A stretch of 64,000 nt of DNA from Salvator merianae (GCA_003586115.2 QVOM02000042.1:39584204-39648203); one strand, 5' to 3'. Positions 45,880 to 57,752 are shown, counted from the first letter of the stretch. Program-made: numbers and translations. The notes: generated by a model from the letters alone, not told the origin.

Positions 45880-46765
45880 TTTGCATGAAGAACCAATGTA
45901 TGAGTTCTCAGAGAGAAATTCTGTGATAGTGATCAAGGAGGACATAAGAATGTCTTCCAGCTTATTCAGTTGCTTCAGGATGGGTAGGGCTCCACAAGTC
46001 TGCTTTGGCTCAGAGAGGATAAGCTTCCTTAGCACTTAAAAAGGTCCTCTCCTGGATCTAATGCAGAAGAGAAACCCACAGCAGATCAAAATAATTAATC
46101 ATCTAGCGATAATGGACCACACTCCCTTGTCAGAGGGAGCTTTGTTTACCAGTTCACATACAAGGCATGGATGCCCTAAACAAGTGCACTCAGAGATCCC
46201 AAAACAGTAGAGGCAACTGAGTCTGTTTACACCTTCCTCCCTCAAGCCAGCTGGAAGGGGAAGCTGCCACAACTATGCCTCTGCTTTCATGGGTGGCTGT
46301 TCAAATGGCCACTTCCTTGGTTTCTGGAAGGCTGCCGGAAATATTGTTGTACTAACTTTTTACAGCCATTTGCAACCACTTGCTGACTGCTCAGTTCTGC
46401 TCCAGCACCTATACGGCTACTGTGATTTGAATCAAAGGAACAAGGTACCCTGAGTGATGGAAATCTTGTACTCACATCAGCGTACTGTCCCCCATATCAG
46501 GATGGCAATGGGGGAGACTGAAGGAGGTTTGCAGTGGGGGGAAGTTTAAACCTCCCCACTCTGGGGGTATGCTTTGTCGTGATGTGTGAGTATAACCTCC
46601 CACTCAATTACAAATTTCCTAAGAGGTTTACAGACCATAAATTTCCATTCTATGGTTTGTACCCCCAGATAGGCTTGGAGGGACTGTCCACAGGCTACAT
46701 ATTGTTATGACATCCAATTTCCTGAATGATTTGGTTTCTCCCTCAGAAAAGAAACAATCTCTCTT
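45880..46765. other. Unassigned sequence
   Basis: No gene or element with clear ends recognised. Confidence 0.35.
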
Positions 46766-46769
46766 GGAA

Positions 46770-47386
46770 GTCATGCAACTCATATGGATACCTCACATCA
46801 GAAAGGATATTGTGGAACTGGAAATGGTGCAGAAAAGAGCAACCAGAATTATTAACAGGCTGGAATACCTTCCTTGTGAAGGCAGGCTGCAATGTCTTGG
46901 TCTTTTCAGCCTTGAAAGACAGTATTCAAGAGGGCATATGATTGAAGTATATAAAATAATGCATGGTGGGGAAACGGTAGACAAGAGAAAAATTATTTTC
47001 TCTAGCGCACAACACTAGAACCAGGGAAAACTCTGTGAACCTGATGAGCAGGAGAGTTAGGGTGGAGAAAAGGAAGTCATCAGTCTATGGAAAAGAAGCA
47101 GTGACAGCAATCAGCCTGGATAGCTTTAAGAAAGCATTGGATAAATTTGTGGCCGTCAGGTGTACCAACAGCTATTAGAATGGAAGCCTAGGTACCACCT
47201 CCAAGTTGGAGAGACAGGCAGGATGCCTCTAAAGACCATTTGCAGAGAGTCCAGAGCAGGCAAACGTTTTGTCTTTTTATTCTTCTTGAGATGCCCTGAA
47301 GCAATTGGTGGGCCACTGTGTGAAACAGAATGCTGGACTAGATGGGCTGTGGCCTGATCCAGCAAGGTTCGTCTTATGTTCTTATG
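46770..47386 (+). mobile_element. CR1-like LINE, ORF2 C-terminus and 3' UTR
   Basis: The plus strand reads RKDIVELEMVQKRATRI and LGLFSLERQYSRG, the well-known C-terminal words of CR1/L3-type ORF2 proteins. Frames break near 47018 and then a non-coding 3' region follows, with CACTGTGTGAAACAGAATGC and TGGACTAGATGGGCTGTGG, finishing TTATGTTCTTATG. 5' truncated and inactive. The same tail is at 56169-56482 and, inverted, at 62808-62905. Confidence 0.88.
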
Positions 47387-47922
47387 ACATGGAAGCCATG
47401 AAATTTATATGGACATCCATTCCCTTGGTATCTCTGTGAAAAAATGGAGGGGAAACTGGCACAGGGTGCTGGCTTCTTTCTTAGCAGTGAATCCTTCCCA
47501 GAGGAGCAGAGATCTGTGCTGTCTGGGAGAGAGATGCAGAAGCAGCATTAATGCACAATAAAATTAGGCAACAGGAATCAGCCAGTAGGGGCTGTGTGCA
47601 TCATGCAATGACAATGCAGCTCCTTGAGAATGTCAGAAAATAATACACAAATGTAATATATATTAAGACATGAACCAATCACTGTAAACCATCAACGAGA
47701 AAACACCTTTGAATGCTAACCTGGAAGTTAAAAGTTTGAAAGTAGTTTTAGTTTGAAATAATTTATTGAACCTGGTCAAATGGATCCCCTTGAATGATCA
47801 GATTCAGCAACTGCATAATCTATAGCTGAATGGATCAACTGAAGGAAGTTTGAAGTTCATAATATGAATGGACTTCTGGAGCTGAAACGGACTTAAATTC
47901 TTATCTTTTAATATTGTGGGTG

Positions 47923-47995
47923 GTCTTCTTCCTTATTTTGAATTAGACTCTTGATTACTAGAGAGACAGATTTTTTTTTTTTTTTAATCAGGCCA
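47923..47995 (+). repeat. Direct duplication flanking a SINE, copy 1
   Basis: CTTCCTTATTTTGAATTAG followed by TTACTAGAGAGACAGA recurs at 48292-48364 with a few substitutions and a 3-base indel. Confidence 0.75.
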
Positions 47996-48049
47996 TCATA
48001 TAATAGAGGGTATATGACTCAATTTTGTTGATACAAACTGGTGGTGAAT

Positions 48050-48240
48050 TTATATCTTTTATTGACCACCAAGAGGCAGTGCATGATCGGTTTCATCCTT
48101 GTTGGGACTCATCAGGAGCATGTAGTCAATTAAGCTACTATCTGATGTTTATTCTTTTATAAGGGAATTGAACTCACAGTCTTCTGCACACATGCTGGTT
48201 AGCTGTGCCCTTTAGTTATTGAGCCACAGTGGCCCTGGGG
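48050..48240 (-). mobile_element. Probable tRNA-derived SINE
   Basis: On the minus strand, GCCACTGTGGCTCAATAAC and GTGAGTTCAATTCCC resemble the A and B boxes of a tRNA-type polymerase III promoter, about 50 bases apart. They are followed by a tail reading CTCCTGATGAGTCCC and CTTGGTGGTCAATAAAA. It is diverged, so no transcription is implied. No SINE family is claimed. Confidence 0.5.
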
Positions 48241-48291
48241 ATCTCAGGCTTTGGGGAATGGATTTTATATGATTTTTCATATTTTTTTCAA

Positions 48292-48364
48292 GTCTTCTCC
48301 TTCCTTATTTTGAATTAGGCTGTCAATTACTAGAAAGACAGAATTTATTTTTAGTCAAATCCTC
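48292..48364 (+). repeat. Direct duplication flanking a SINE, copy 2
   Basis: Partner of 47923-47995, offset about 369 bases. The unit between contains the SINE-like sequence. Confidence 0.75.
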
Positions 48365-48369
48365 ACATA

Positions 48370-49195
48370 CTTCTTAAATTCTATTAATCTGCCATGTGCT
48401 ATAGCTGCAGCTGCTGTACACTGCTATACAGTGTCCCAACATCTTGCTGCTCCAGAATGAAAATTCTGCAATTTGAGGTAGCCCAGAAACTGGCTAGGGT
48501 TGGGAGTGTGTAAATACACTACCCCAAGGACATCCTGATATTTACATACCCTGCTACTGAAGAGATGGGGGACAGCCTATAGCACTCATGTGGATGTAAC
48601 CTTAATCTTCATTTATTGCAATTCTTTCCCATGTGCAGCTTCTTATACTTGGGGTTTTATGATCTCACAGAACTCTCACTGCACCTACAACTAACCGAGT
48701 TTGTTTAGGAAGTTTGAGAATTACAGTACTAGATAAAATTTCCAAAATTCTTTAATAATTAAGCCATTTCTCTAAAAATCACATACTCAACTGTACACCA
48801 CCACAAAAGATGTTAAATTACAATTTTATTATGGTTGAGCAAAGGAAATCAAATAAAGATGAAATCCTAACTATATTATTTGCTGTGTAATCTATTTCTA
48901 AAACAAATGGTCACCTGCACAAAGAGACTCTTCAGCAGAGATGTCTCAACATTTACTGATTTACACTACTGACAGAAAAGGTGAGGATAAAAATTTATCC
49001 AAATTAGAAAGACAATGCCCCTACATTGAAAAAGGGATCCATGCTACAAAAGAAAAAAAGTTATTTTTCAAGTTGGGTAGATAAAGCAAGCCACATGTTC
49101 TAAGATAACCTCCATCCAACAAAATTATGACCTTGCTATATTTATACCCACGGGTGCAGTTTTCATCCACTATTATAGTCCCATATTATATATCT
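48370..49195. other. Unassigned AT-rich sequence
   Basis: No gene or element recognised. Confidence 0.35.
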
Positions 49196-49199
49196 TTAA

Positions 49200-49745
49200 G
49201 TCATGCTGCAAAAGTTTTTGCCTTCCCCAAATGCTTCTTCTAATTTAGGATGAACAACTGCTCTCATAAAGAAAAACTGCTGCTACTGCTGTTTATTGGG
49301 CTGAGAAAGGTCTCGCTGACTAATGTTCCAGGATTAAATGAATGTGGAATAATAAGAGCTGATTTATTTGTGCTCTGGTAGGATAAAGCTGCCACTGATT
49401 TTACAAGAAACTATTCATCTGAGGGCTACTATAGCTAGTAAATTGTGGTTGTTTCTGAAATTAGTCTCCAGCCTTCCTGTAATCTATGGGGTGATGCAGC
49501 AGTGTGGTAATGAAGCCATCATGGGTATTTGGTGTGCTTAAAGGGTCCTACTTTTACATTTGCCTTGTGGAATTCTAGAAATAAACCATCTGAGGTTTCA
49601 CTAGGAAATTCTGATGGCTCCCACCCTCAAGCTAAAATTTTACCTTGGGATAAGAAACAAAATATCACAAATATAAGGTTGATGACTAGAAAGAAACTGA
49701 AGAAATCTGAGACTTATGGTGTGTTTGTTTAATTCTCCTTAGAGG
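49200..49745. promoter_or_regulatory. Candidate conserved non-coding segment
   Basis: Repeat-free, complex sequence (for example GCTGATTTATTTGTGCTC, GATGCAGCAGTGTGGTAATG), free of mobile elements for over 500 bases. A 67-codon frame at 49529-49732 is lysine-rich at its end and not convincing. Regulatory status is inference. Confidence 0.3.
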
Positions 49746-50029
49746 CAAAACATCCATAGCTCACTGACACAACACATAGTTTACATGCAGAGTGTCTCAG
49801 GATATCTGCCCTCTCCAGTTAAAATAACCTAGAATTTACACATTCAGGTGGTAGCTGCAGGGAACAAGCATATTTTATACAGGCAAATAAATTATCCAGG
49901 AGAGAGAAAATTGCTGTGTTCCATTCTGTGCATAGAATGATGGGAGATGCAGTTCAGAAGTATCTGAAGGATCATAGCTGAGCACCCTTGCACCTAGGAA
50001 GGATGTTGGGTATCTTAATCCCTGTCTTG

Positions 50030-50337
50030 TTGAGATGTGCTGCACTGGTTCAGTCAGTTCGCGGTTTGCAGCAAACTGGGTGGTTTGCATGGTTTGCACA
50101 CAAACTGAACCACCCTGTTGTGTGAAAAATCAGATTCCAATCAAACCCAAACCAAGGGGTGTTGTAACAAACCATAGAAAACCAAGGGTGGTTCGCTATG
50201 GTATACTTGGTTCACATACAAACCAAACCACCCTGTTATTTTAAAAAATAAAAAAAAATGGTTCAAATTCAACTCAACCAAGGGCAATTGGTTCAATTTA
50301 AACCAAACCACTAAATTTCAGTTTGTGCACATCCCTA
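50030..50337. mobile_element. hAT-like MITE (308 bp)
   Basis: TTGAGATGTGC to GCACATCCCTA, with a perfect 8-bp duplication, CTGTCTTG (50022-50029 and 50338-50345). The core repeats ACCAAACCACC and GGTTTGCA-like words on both strands. Confidence 0.85.
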
Positions 50338-50345
50338 CTGTCTTG

Positions 50346-51056
50346 CCAATGCCTAGAAGTTTAGTCATGGGTAAAACTGGTGAGTCTCTCTGAGCTTTTT
50401 AGGCTTGGAAAGATGTTCCCAGTCAAAGTAGGTAAATTGGGGCTTGATATGCTAATTATCTGTATCTCTAAAGCGTACTTTTGTAAAGCTCTAGCATTGC
50501 AGCATACTGAAGTTCTTTAACATTATTGTTATGACAAATCATTTTCTGCTGGTTGTTTTGGACCAATTCAAACTTTATCCAAAAGTCTAAGAATTGTATT
50601 TATAATAAATAAATTCCAAGCAAAGCTGATAGTTTGTTAGTTTTTTGGTAAGCTGAATGTCATAACATAACATAAAATAATTCTAATTTTTCAGCTGTTT
50701 TGACAGTTTTTCCATTATTGCTTCTAATGCTTCAATGACTATCAGAGAAACTTCTGTTGATTTATTCCATAATCTCTGTATTTCAGTTGTAAGTCTTGAT
50801 ATGTAACATTCCTATTGAAATATTCTACTGTCACTTGCTATTGCCATAAGTATAAAGAAAACTTACTTTTCTTCAAGTACGGTGAAATCTGGTTTGTTGT
50901 GTTCTCCATGTCACTCCATCCGAATTTAGAAAGTCCCATAAAATGTTTACCTGATTATTCTGAAGCACTTTTGTCAATGTTATGGTTTTACCAATATTGT
51001 GGGACATCAGCTTCATCTTTTTTTACTAAAAATCCAGGGTATCATTTTTGGTACTT
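50346..51056. other. Unassigned AT-rich sequence
   Basis: A 107-codon plus frame at 50815-51138 runs into the next MITE and has no recognisable domain. Confidence 0.35.
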
Positions 51057-51480
51057 GGGGTGCCTTCAAACAGGGGTAAAAAGACACAATTCTCTTGGCA
51101 TTATGTTGGGACTGCCACACATATCTGGCAGGATATAATGCCAGGACATGAAGGTGACATCCTGAAATAGTAATATATAGGAAATCCAGTAATGGCGTCA
51201 GATTTCTTGTCATTACCTCGTCTGCCATCTGTTCACATAATCGTTCCTCTTGCAAAATACCCGTATGTTAGCAAACATGGTAAAAAACCGAAAGGAAGGG
51301 TCTGGGTGCTTGCTAACGTACGAGTATTTACAAGAGGAATGACTATGCAAACATAAGGCAGACTAAGTAAGAGTCTGGGATTTCCCCAGATTTCCTTCCT
51401 GCTGTCTGGGAGGGGCAACAAGAGGTGATTGTGGGATATAAGAAGATCCTGCAATTTCCTCTTGCCATCTTGGAGGCATC
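51057..51480. mobile_element. Family H MITE, diverged
   Basis: TGTTGGGACTGCCACACATATC matches ACTGGGATTGCCACACGTATC in the copy at 36880. The centre is a stem in which ATAATCGTTCCTCTTGCAAA pairs with TTTACAAGAGGAATGACTAT. The right end, CCATCTTGGAGGCATC, is the worn terminus. Confidence 0.55.
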
Positions 51481-51489
51481 ATTTGTCAT

Positions 51490-52305
51490 GTCTTCTTTTA
51501 TAGTCCACTTGGGATAATTTTGCTACAGCTGGAATTGTAATGGTTTGACCTGCAGTGAACCATTCATCTATTGAGCCTTGTTGCAGCTTTTTATTGAAAT
51601 GTTTAGCAAGATTAGGGAAGGATCTGCACAGGGAGGGGGCAGAGCACTTTAAGCAATCTGACTCTTCATTTCACATTAAGAATAGCACTGTGTCAGTAGC
51701 ATTATTCTTAACGCAGTAGTGTGCTTTGTGTATGCCACTGCTGCTCTGCTGATATTTGCATGCCACTGCTGCCTTGCCACTTTGCTCATGACAGGCAGAA
51801 GCAGGGGCAGACCCCCTGCCATCAGAAGCAAAGCAGGGGATTCCTCAGCTTCAATTCTGACAGCAAGATTCCCTCCTGTGTTTGAAGACTAGGAACTCTT
51901 TTTCTTCCTCTCCCCAAATTAAGAGCAGCTTCTCCCTTGACTCAGAGTGGGGGCAGCCTCCCCCAACTATTGTGATCAAAGACAAGCTGTCTCTGGCTTT
52001 CTTCTTAATGGCAGGGAGAGGTATGCTCCTACCAACAGATTCAAGGTAGGGCAATCCCTAGCTTTGAATCTGATGGCAGGGGATTATGAAACACAGGAAG
52101 TGTTGTCATGGGGCATTTTCTGTGTTCAGTAACACAGAACACCACTGAGGAATCCAGTAAGTCCCCTCCAGTAATGACAGTAATAGAGCCACCACAAGAG
52201 GAGAGCTGTTTGAAGAGCTCTTGAAGCAGCTCTACAGTACGAGTGCTATAACAGTGCTTGAAGTGCCATGGCAGGGGTAGAGTGCAGCATTCATGTAGAT
52301 GTCAT
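51490..52305. other. Unassigned sequence
   Basis: No clear elements or gene. Short internal repetition of TGCCACTGCTGC-type words at 51736-51780. Confidence 0.35.
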
Positions 52306-52398
52306 GCTGCATCTGTTGGTAGGTGTTTCAGCCCCTTGATCATTCTGGTTGTATTTTCTACACTTTTTCCAGTTCTACAATATCCTTTCTGAGATGTA

Positions 52399-52432
<34 letters not shown>

Positions 52433-54378
52433 CCTCACCATAGATTTGTAAAGAGGCGTAATGGCACTTGCCATCTTGTTTTCTCTTCTGTTCCAAATTA
52501 CCCCTCGCAATGAATCTGTTTTTTCCCTGCTGCTATGCACGGAGTCGACACCTTCATTGAAATGTCCACCACAACCCCTAGATTGCTTTCCTGTTCTGTC
52601 ATAGAAAGCTCAGTCCCATCAGTTTTCAAGTATATTTGGGGTTCTTAGTTCCAATGTGCATCACTTTGCATTTACAAAGACTGAAGCACATTTGCCGTTT
52701 GGTTGCCCACTCACCCCAAAAAGCTCTTTGCAGTATCTTTCAGGTTTTACTACTCTGAAAAATTTAGTGTCATTGGCAAATGTGCATCTCACTATTTACC
52801 CCCACATACAGATCATTTATTTCTCTCCAGTCTGAGAATTGTCCCTTTATTACTACTCACTCTTTCCTGTCCTTTAGCCAGTTAACAATCCAAGATCTGC
52901 TCTCTTATGACTTGACTGATAACTTTATTCAAGAGCCTTTGATGGAGGACTTTGCAAAAAGCCTTCTGAAAGTCCAGACAGACAATATCAACTGGATCAC
53001 CTTTATCTGTGTGCTTGTTGACACTCAAAAGTGCCGTAACAAGTTAGTAAGGCATGCTTTACTTTCGCAGAAGTCATGCTGATTTTCCTTCAGCAATGGT
53101 TGCTCCTTTATATGCATACTAATTTTATCTTTAATGATGATTTCCATCACTTTATCTCAAACTGATGCTAAACTGATTGGTCAGTAATTTTCTGGACCAC
53201 CCATGGGTCCTTTTTTGAAGATTGGTGCTACATTTGCTACCCTCCAGTTTCCAGGCACAGAGCCTGATCTTAGGGAAAGATTATACATTTTGGCTAGAAG
53301 ATCAGCAATTTCACATTTGAGTTCTTAAGAACTCTCACATAAATGCCATCTGGTCCCAGTGATTTGTTAGCATTTAGTTTAGGAAGACACACAAAGATCT
53401 CCTTCCTGGTTATATCTATCCAGTTTAATTCTTATGATTCCCTCCTTGAAAAAATTGGCTCAGGTGCAGACATGTGCCGTCTGTCTTCCTTAGTGAAAAG
53501 AGGCAAAAAAAAAAAATAATCATTTAGTCTCTTCTGAATCTCCATGTCTTCTTTAATTATCCCTTTCTGTCTATTGTCTAATGGTCCATCTGCTTTCCTG
53601 GTTGAATTTCTACTTGCAATGTACTTAAAGTAGATTTTATTATTTCTCTTGATGTTTTTAGCAATAGGCTCTTCAAAATCCTTCTTAGCATTCCTGATTG
53701 CCATCTTGTATTTGTTCTGCCACAATTCATGTTCCTTCCTGTTCTCATTAAGACAAGCTTTTCATTTTCTAAGTGAGCTTTTCTTATTTTCAATTGCATC
53801 TTGTACTGCATTTGTAAGTCATGCTGGTGTCCTCTTTGACTTGGCAGTGCCCTTTCTTCTTTTAGATAAGCATTCTAACTGAGCCTCCATTATTGTGTTT
53901 GTAAATAGTCTCCATACATTTTGGAGTGATTGGACTCTTCTTTCACCTTCATTTTCTTTTTTTTACTAGTTTCTTTATTTGGGGGGAGTTTTCTTTATGA
54001 AATTTAAGATCTCTGTGTTAGATTTCATTGACAACTTGCTGTCTGTATTTAAGTTGAAGGTTATCATATTGTGGTCACTGTTCCCTGTTTGATCAGCCAC
54101 AGTGATCTCTTGTACCAGATCCTGAGCATTACATAGGATCAAGTTCAGGATCTCGTTTCCCCTGGTTGGTTCAACAACCATCTGCTCTAGGGAAGAATCA
54201 CTTCGTATGCCTACGAATTTTATTTCTCTCTCATGATTTGACCAAGAGTTTACCCGGTCTATCTGAGTGTAGTTGAAGTCCTCCATTATAACTACGCTTC
54301 CTTTTTTTGAATGCCTCATTAGCCTCATTTTCCGAATGCCGATCTCCTTCAGGAGTTTGGTTAGTAGGATGATAGTAT

Positions 54379-54558
54379 GGTCCTTTCTGCACTTGGCCTT
54401 ATTGCAGATTATATCCCAGAATAGGGACCTGCCATCCACATGCTAGTGCAAACCATGAAAGGTCTTCCCCAGGGCCTACCATAGTCTGCACTAGCATGCA
54501 GATGGCAGATTGCTGTTCTGAGATATAATCTTGAATAAGCCCCAGTGCAGAAAGGGCC
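54379..54558. mobile_element. Family A palindromic MITE, copy 4 (180 bp), nested in LINE
   Basis: GGTCCTTTCTGCACTTGGCC to GTGCAGAAAGGGCC, with TAT on both sides (54376-54378, 54559-54561). Removing it rejoins the LINE endonuclease reading direction. Confidence 0.85.
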
Positions 54559-54583
54559 TATGTAACTAAAATTCGACTTGCTT

Positions 54584-54943
54584 ATTAGATGTGCAAAGTT
54601 CAATTTGTATCAGAAATCCAGGTGAATATTTCACATTCATGGATATTCACATCAAAATGAAAATGTGGTGGGGGGGTTGCATTTCCAAAACTTTGATCAA
54701 ATTGAACCAGTCTCCCACTTGAACAAATGCACAATTTGATTGAAAATTCAATGCTTTGCTATGGTTTTGCCCATGAAAAGAGTTTTTTAAATGGAAAAAA
54801 ATGGTGGTTGTTTTTTTGCAAATAAAGTGAAAATGAATGCAAAAAACTGTTTTTTTGATGAAATGGTTTGACAATGAAATGAACAATTGACTTTTTATTT
54901 TGACAGTGTAATGAACACATGAATTTAATTTGTGCACATCCCA
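54584..54943. mobile_element. hAT-like MITE (360 bp), nested in LINE
   Basis: ATTAGATGTGC to GCACATCCCA, with ACTTGCTT duplicated (54576-54583, 54944-54951). The match in fact extends to 13 bases (ACTTGCTTATTAG) because the first bases of the element also read ATTAG. Only about 25 bases separate it from the family A hairpin. Confidence 0.82.
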
Positions 54944-55309
54944 ACTTGCTTATTAGCCTGGTATTCTTACCCACAATTCCTCTATGGATGGAACTGATCC
55001 ACCTAGACATTCCAGTTGATAAGATTCTATATCTTCTTTAATATTCAAAGCTACACCACCTCCAATTTGCTCTTTCCTGTCTTTCCTGTACAGTTTGTAA
55101 CCTAGGATCATTGTATCCCATTCGTTTTCATCAGCCAACCACATTCCAGTTACGGCAATAATATGAATTTTTATATCCATCACGAAGCACTCCAGCTCCC
55201 CTATTTTGACTTGGAGACTTCTGGCATTTGCACATATACATTTGTATGCACTCTTCTGGTGCAGGCTCAGACCTGTAAGACGATGTGAATTCTTAGACTG
55301 CTTCACTGT

Positions 55310-56120
55310 GATGTACCATTCCGGTCTGCTACAAACGATCTATAGCCCTCAGATGGTAAAGAAGAAAAGTGATTTATTTAGCTCAAACTATATACGTTAT
55401 TCTGGTCCAGAGCAACACTTCTGGCCAGGTATCTTGCTTATATATGTTTCTGGGGCTGAATTTGCCCAATCATAATCATTCCTACCACATTATAACTATT
55501 TACATGTTGTTACCTGTCCCAGACAATCCCCTGCTTTCCTGCTCTTTTAACCTAAGAGGTACCTTTTGCTGGATGATGTTGTTTACAATAAGACTTCTGT
55601 ACAATAAGACTATGGCAGGCAAGTTCCACACAGAGCTATATATAATCAGACCAGGTCAGGCATGGCATGTCTGATACTCATACATCTTTCTATTTGAATA
55701 TTATGATTAGTTCCCCATTCAACTCAGTACTATGTGCATAATTCCAGCCCTCCTCACTCAAATGTACACCTTCCCAAATTGGCTGGCTTCCAGCTCCTGT
55801 CAGCTTTCCCCCAGGGATCAGTTTGAAAACTGCTCTGCAGCCTTTTTAATATAATTATTAATGAATAATTTAAAGTTACAGAATATCCATGCTTTATTCC
55901 AGAATATCCAAATACAGCAGAATAAGTAAATGATGTCTAGATGCAGCCTCAGTCTTATTGCACTGTGTAGCAGTGCAGCTGTGAGCCTTGTGTGGATGCT
56001 GCTTCTATTAGATTAGTTGTCTAAGAATCTATGTAAACTTTAAATCTTGTGTTTTTGTTTTCCTTGAATTTGTGAATCATTGTATTTTTTTATACCATAC
56101 GAACAGTACAAGGAGTGAAG
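55310..56120. other. Unassigned sequence
   Basis: No gene recognised. GTCTAGATGCAGCC near 55936 resembles a family H right terminus, but no left end was found. Confidence 0.35.
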
Positions 56121-56123
56121 ATT

Positions 56124-56165
56124 CTTCATATTGCAGTTATACACCTTCATATTGCAGTTATACAC
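56124..56165. repeat. 21-bp tandem duplication
   Basis: Two identical units of CTTCATATTGCAGTTATAC plus AC, directly followed by the truncated 5' edge of a CR1-like LINE tail. Confidence 0.95.
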
Positions 56166-56168
56166 CTT

Positions 56169-56482
56169 CACTACCAGAAGAGTGGAGGCAACAGCAGTCA
56201 GCCTGGATGGCTTTAAGAAAGGGTTAGACAAATTCATGGTGGTCAGGTATATCAATGGCTACTAGAATGGATGCCTAGGTACTGCCTCCAGGTTGGAGAG
56301 GCATGCAGGATGCCTCTAAAGGCCATTTGCAAAGAGCCAAGAGCAGGTGAAGGTTTTGCCTTTAATATCAGCTTGAGAATGCCCAGAAGCAGTTGGTGGA
56401 CCACTGTGTGAGACGGGATGCTGGACTAGATGAGTTGTGACTTGATCCAGCAGGGATACACATTCATTCTTATGTTATTATA
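56169..56482 (+). mobile_element. CR1-like LINE 3' end
   Basis: CAGCCTGGATGGCTTTAAG, GGATGCCTCTAAAGGCCAT and GCTGGACTAGATGAGTTGTG follow 47110-47386 closely, finishing TTCTTATGTTATTAT. 5' truncated. Non-coding UTR only. Confidence 0.88.
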
Positions 56483-56489
56483 AGCTCTA

Positions 56490-57169
56490 ATTTTCCCAGA
56501 TATAAATTCTCTTCATGAAGAAAATATCTAGCATGTGACGCAAAATTAGTGATAGACCATCACTAGTCTGCTTCTTCTCTTAGCAAGTAACTGTTAGTGA
56601 ATATTATCTTTAGAATATATTTCACTTCACTCCTTTCATTTTTTTTTCTTTTGTTCTTAAATGAAAGGTTATCCTCCTTTTATTTTTATACAATGTTTTA
56701 TAATTGAGTTCTCTGGCTTGCAGGCTCATTGGTCCCCAACTCCAATTTTAGCCATAGTCAGTCTCTTCTAGATGTTATAAACATTTCTTGTAGTGTTCAC
56801 TTAATGGATTCAGAGGGAAGTCCCACTGGGAAGGCCTATTGTCAAGATAATACTACAGCTTTAACTTCCTATTAAAGGTGGTGTGAACCATGCACTCAAA
56901 TTGCTACATCACTAATAATTGTTGGAAACTTACCAAAGCCACTAAGCTATCCAGGTCTTCACACTCTTAAGGCATAAAAGAAAGATTAAACTGCAAGAAA
57001 CCAGTATTTTTCTGGGGTTGTTAGACAGCAAATTATTTTTTTTTAAAACCTTCCTGCTTCATCTATTGGCATACATTTCCAAAGTATCTTAATATAGACT
57101 GAAACAGCTTAGTACGCCTCTCCTTAATTGTTACTAAAAAGGATTAAAGGTTTCAAGAAATGATGTATT
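56490..57169. other. Unassigned AT-rich sequence
   Basis: No gene or element recognised. Confidence 0.35.
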
Positions 57170-57190
57170 AAAAAAAAAAAAAAAAAAAAA
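57170..57190. repeat. Poly(A) tract
   Basis: Twenty-one As. It could be the tail of a lost retroelement, but nothing recognisable precedes it. Confidence 0.9.
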
Positions 57191-57641
57191 CAGAGAGAAA
57201 ATTTCTAGACCTGAGCTGATGTATCACAAAAATAATCTCCCCCCCCCCACTTTCTTTTATTAGTGAACAAAGAGAGAAATCTGAAATTTGGAAGCTTTCC
57301 TTTTTAAGCTAGTAGTTGGATTGGTTTGGGCAGTGCAATTAGCAGTGAAAGTGATGGAAAGGTTTTAAAAATCTTCCCAAGCATGGAGCCTTTTACGTAA
57401 CCCTCTAGAGCTAAAGAAATGTTAGCATTCAAGGAGGCACAGAGTTTCTTGGAGCTCAAAGAATGACCATACAGCTACCAGTTATGAAGGCCAACTGGTA
57501 TGAAAAAAAAGGAGGCTTCTAAGTGCTTTAGGAATGGTAGCATGTGGCATTTCTAGCCTAGAATGCTCAGGTTTTGGCTAAGAGAACAGCATCCCCTTCC
57601 CATGCAAGCACGGTCACTGTTTTAGCCAATCTATTTTGTCT

Positions 57642-57752
57642 TTTTTTCTTTAATTATTCTTTATTTTTTTCAACAAAAAGAAATAAAACATATAGTGCTC
57701 CCCCCAAAAAAATTACATTGAAAAACAAACAAACCTTCAAAAAACTAAACAA
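57642..57752 (-). mobile_element. Tiny L1-like insertion (111 bp)
   Basis: Flanked by an 18-bp direct repeat starting AGCCAATCTATTTT (57624-57641 and 57753-57770, one mismatch). It begins with a T-run, so the poly(A) tail is on the minus strand, and the next bases (TTAATTATTCTTTATTTT) resemble the tail region of the copy at 37047. Severely 5' truncated. Confidence 0.75.

Larger units (their letters stand above)
52306..55306 (-). mobile_element. CR1-like LINE ORF2, about 2.5 kb remnant, invaded
   Basis: On the minus strand the parts appear in order. The endonuclease start is at 55240-54957 (CANARSLQVKIGELE; KDRKEQIGGGVAL). Its rest is at 54370-53980 (DFNYTQIDR, then GNSDHNMITF). A linker follows at 53725-53440 (KNIKRNNKIYFKYIASRN). 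Next is reverse transcriptase near 53270-53180 (SVPGNWRVANVAPIFKKG), then the C-terminal RKDIVELEKV at 52380. Multiple frameshifts and stops make it inactive. Two MITEs (54379-54558 and 54584-54943) interrupt the endonuclease part. The 3' UTR is missing. Confidence 0.9.

Noticed and set aside
48181..48240. Possible functional tRNA gene on the minus strand
   Set aside because: A- and B-box-like words are present, but no cloverleaf or anticodon arm could be drawn; better read as the head of a SINE.
53975..54439. 154-codon minus-strand frame with a DFN motif
   Set aside because: Not a host gene: it is the endonuclease part of the CR1-like LINE, starting inside a nested MITE.
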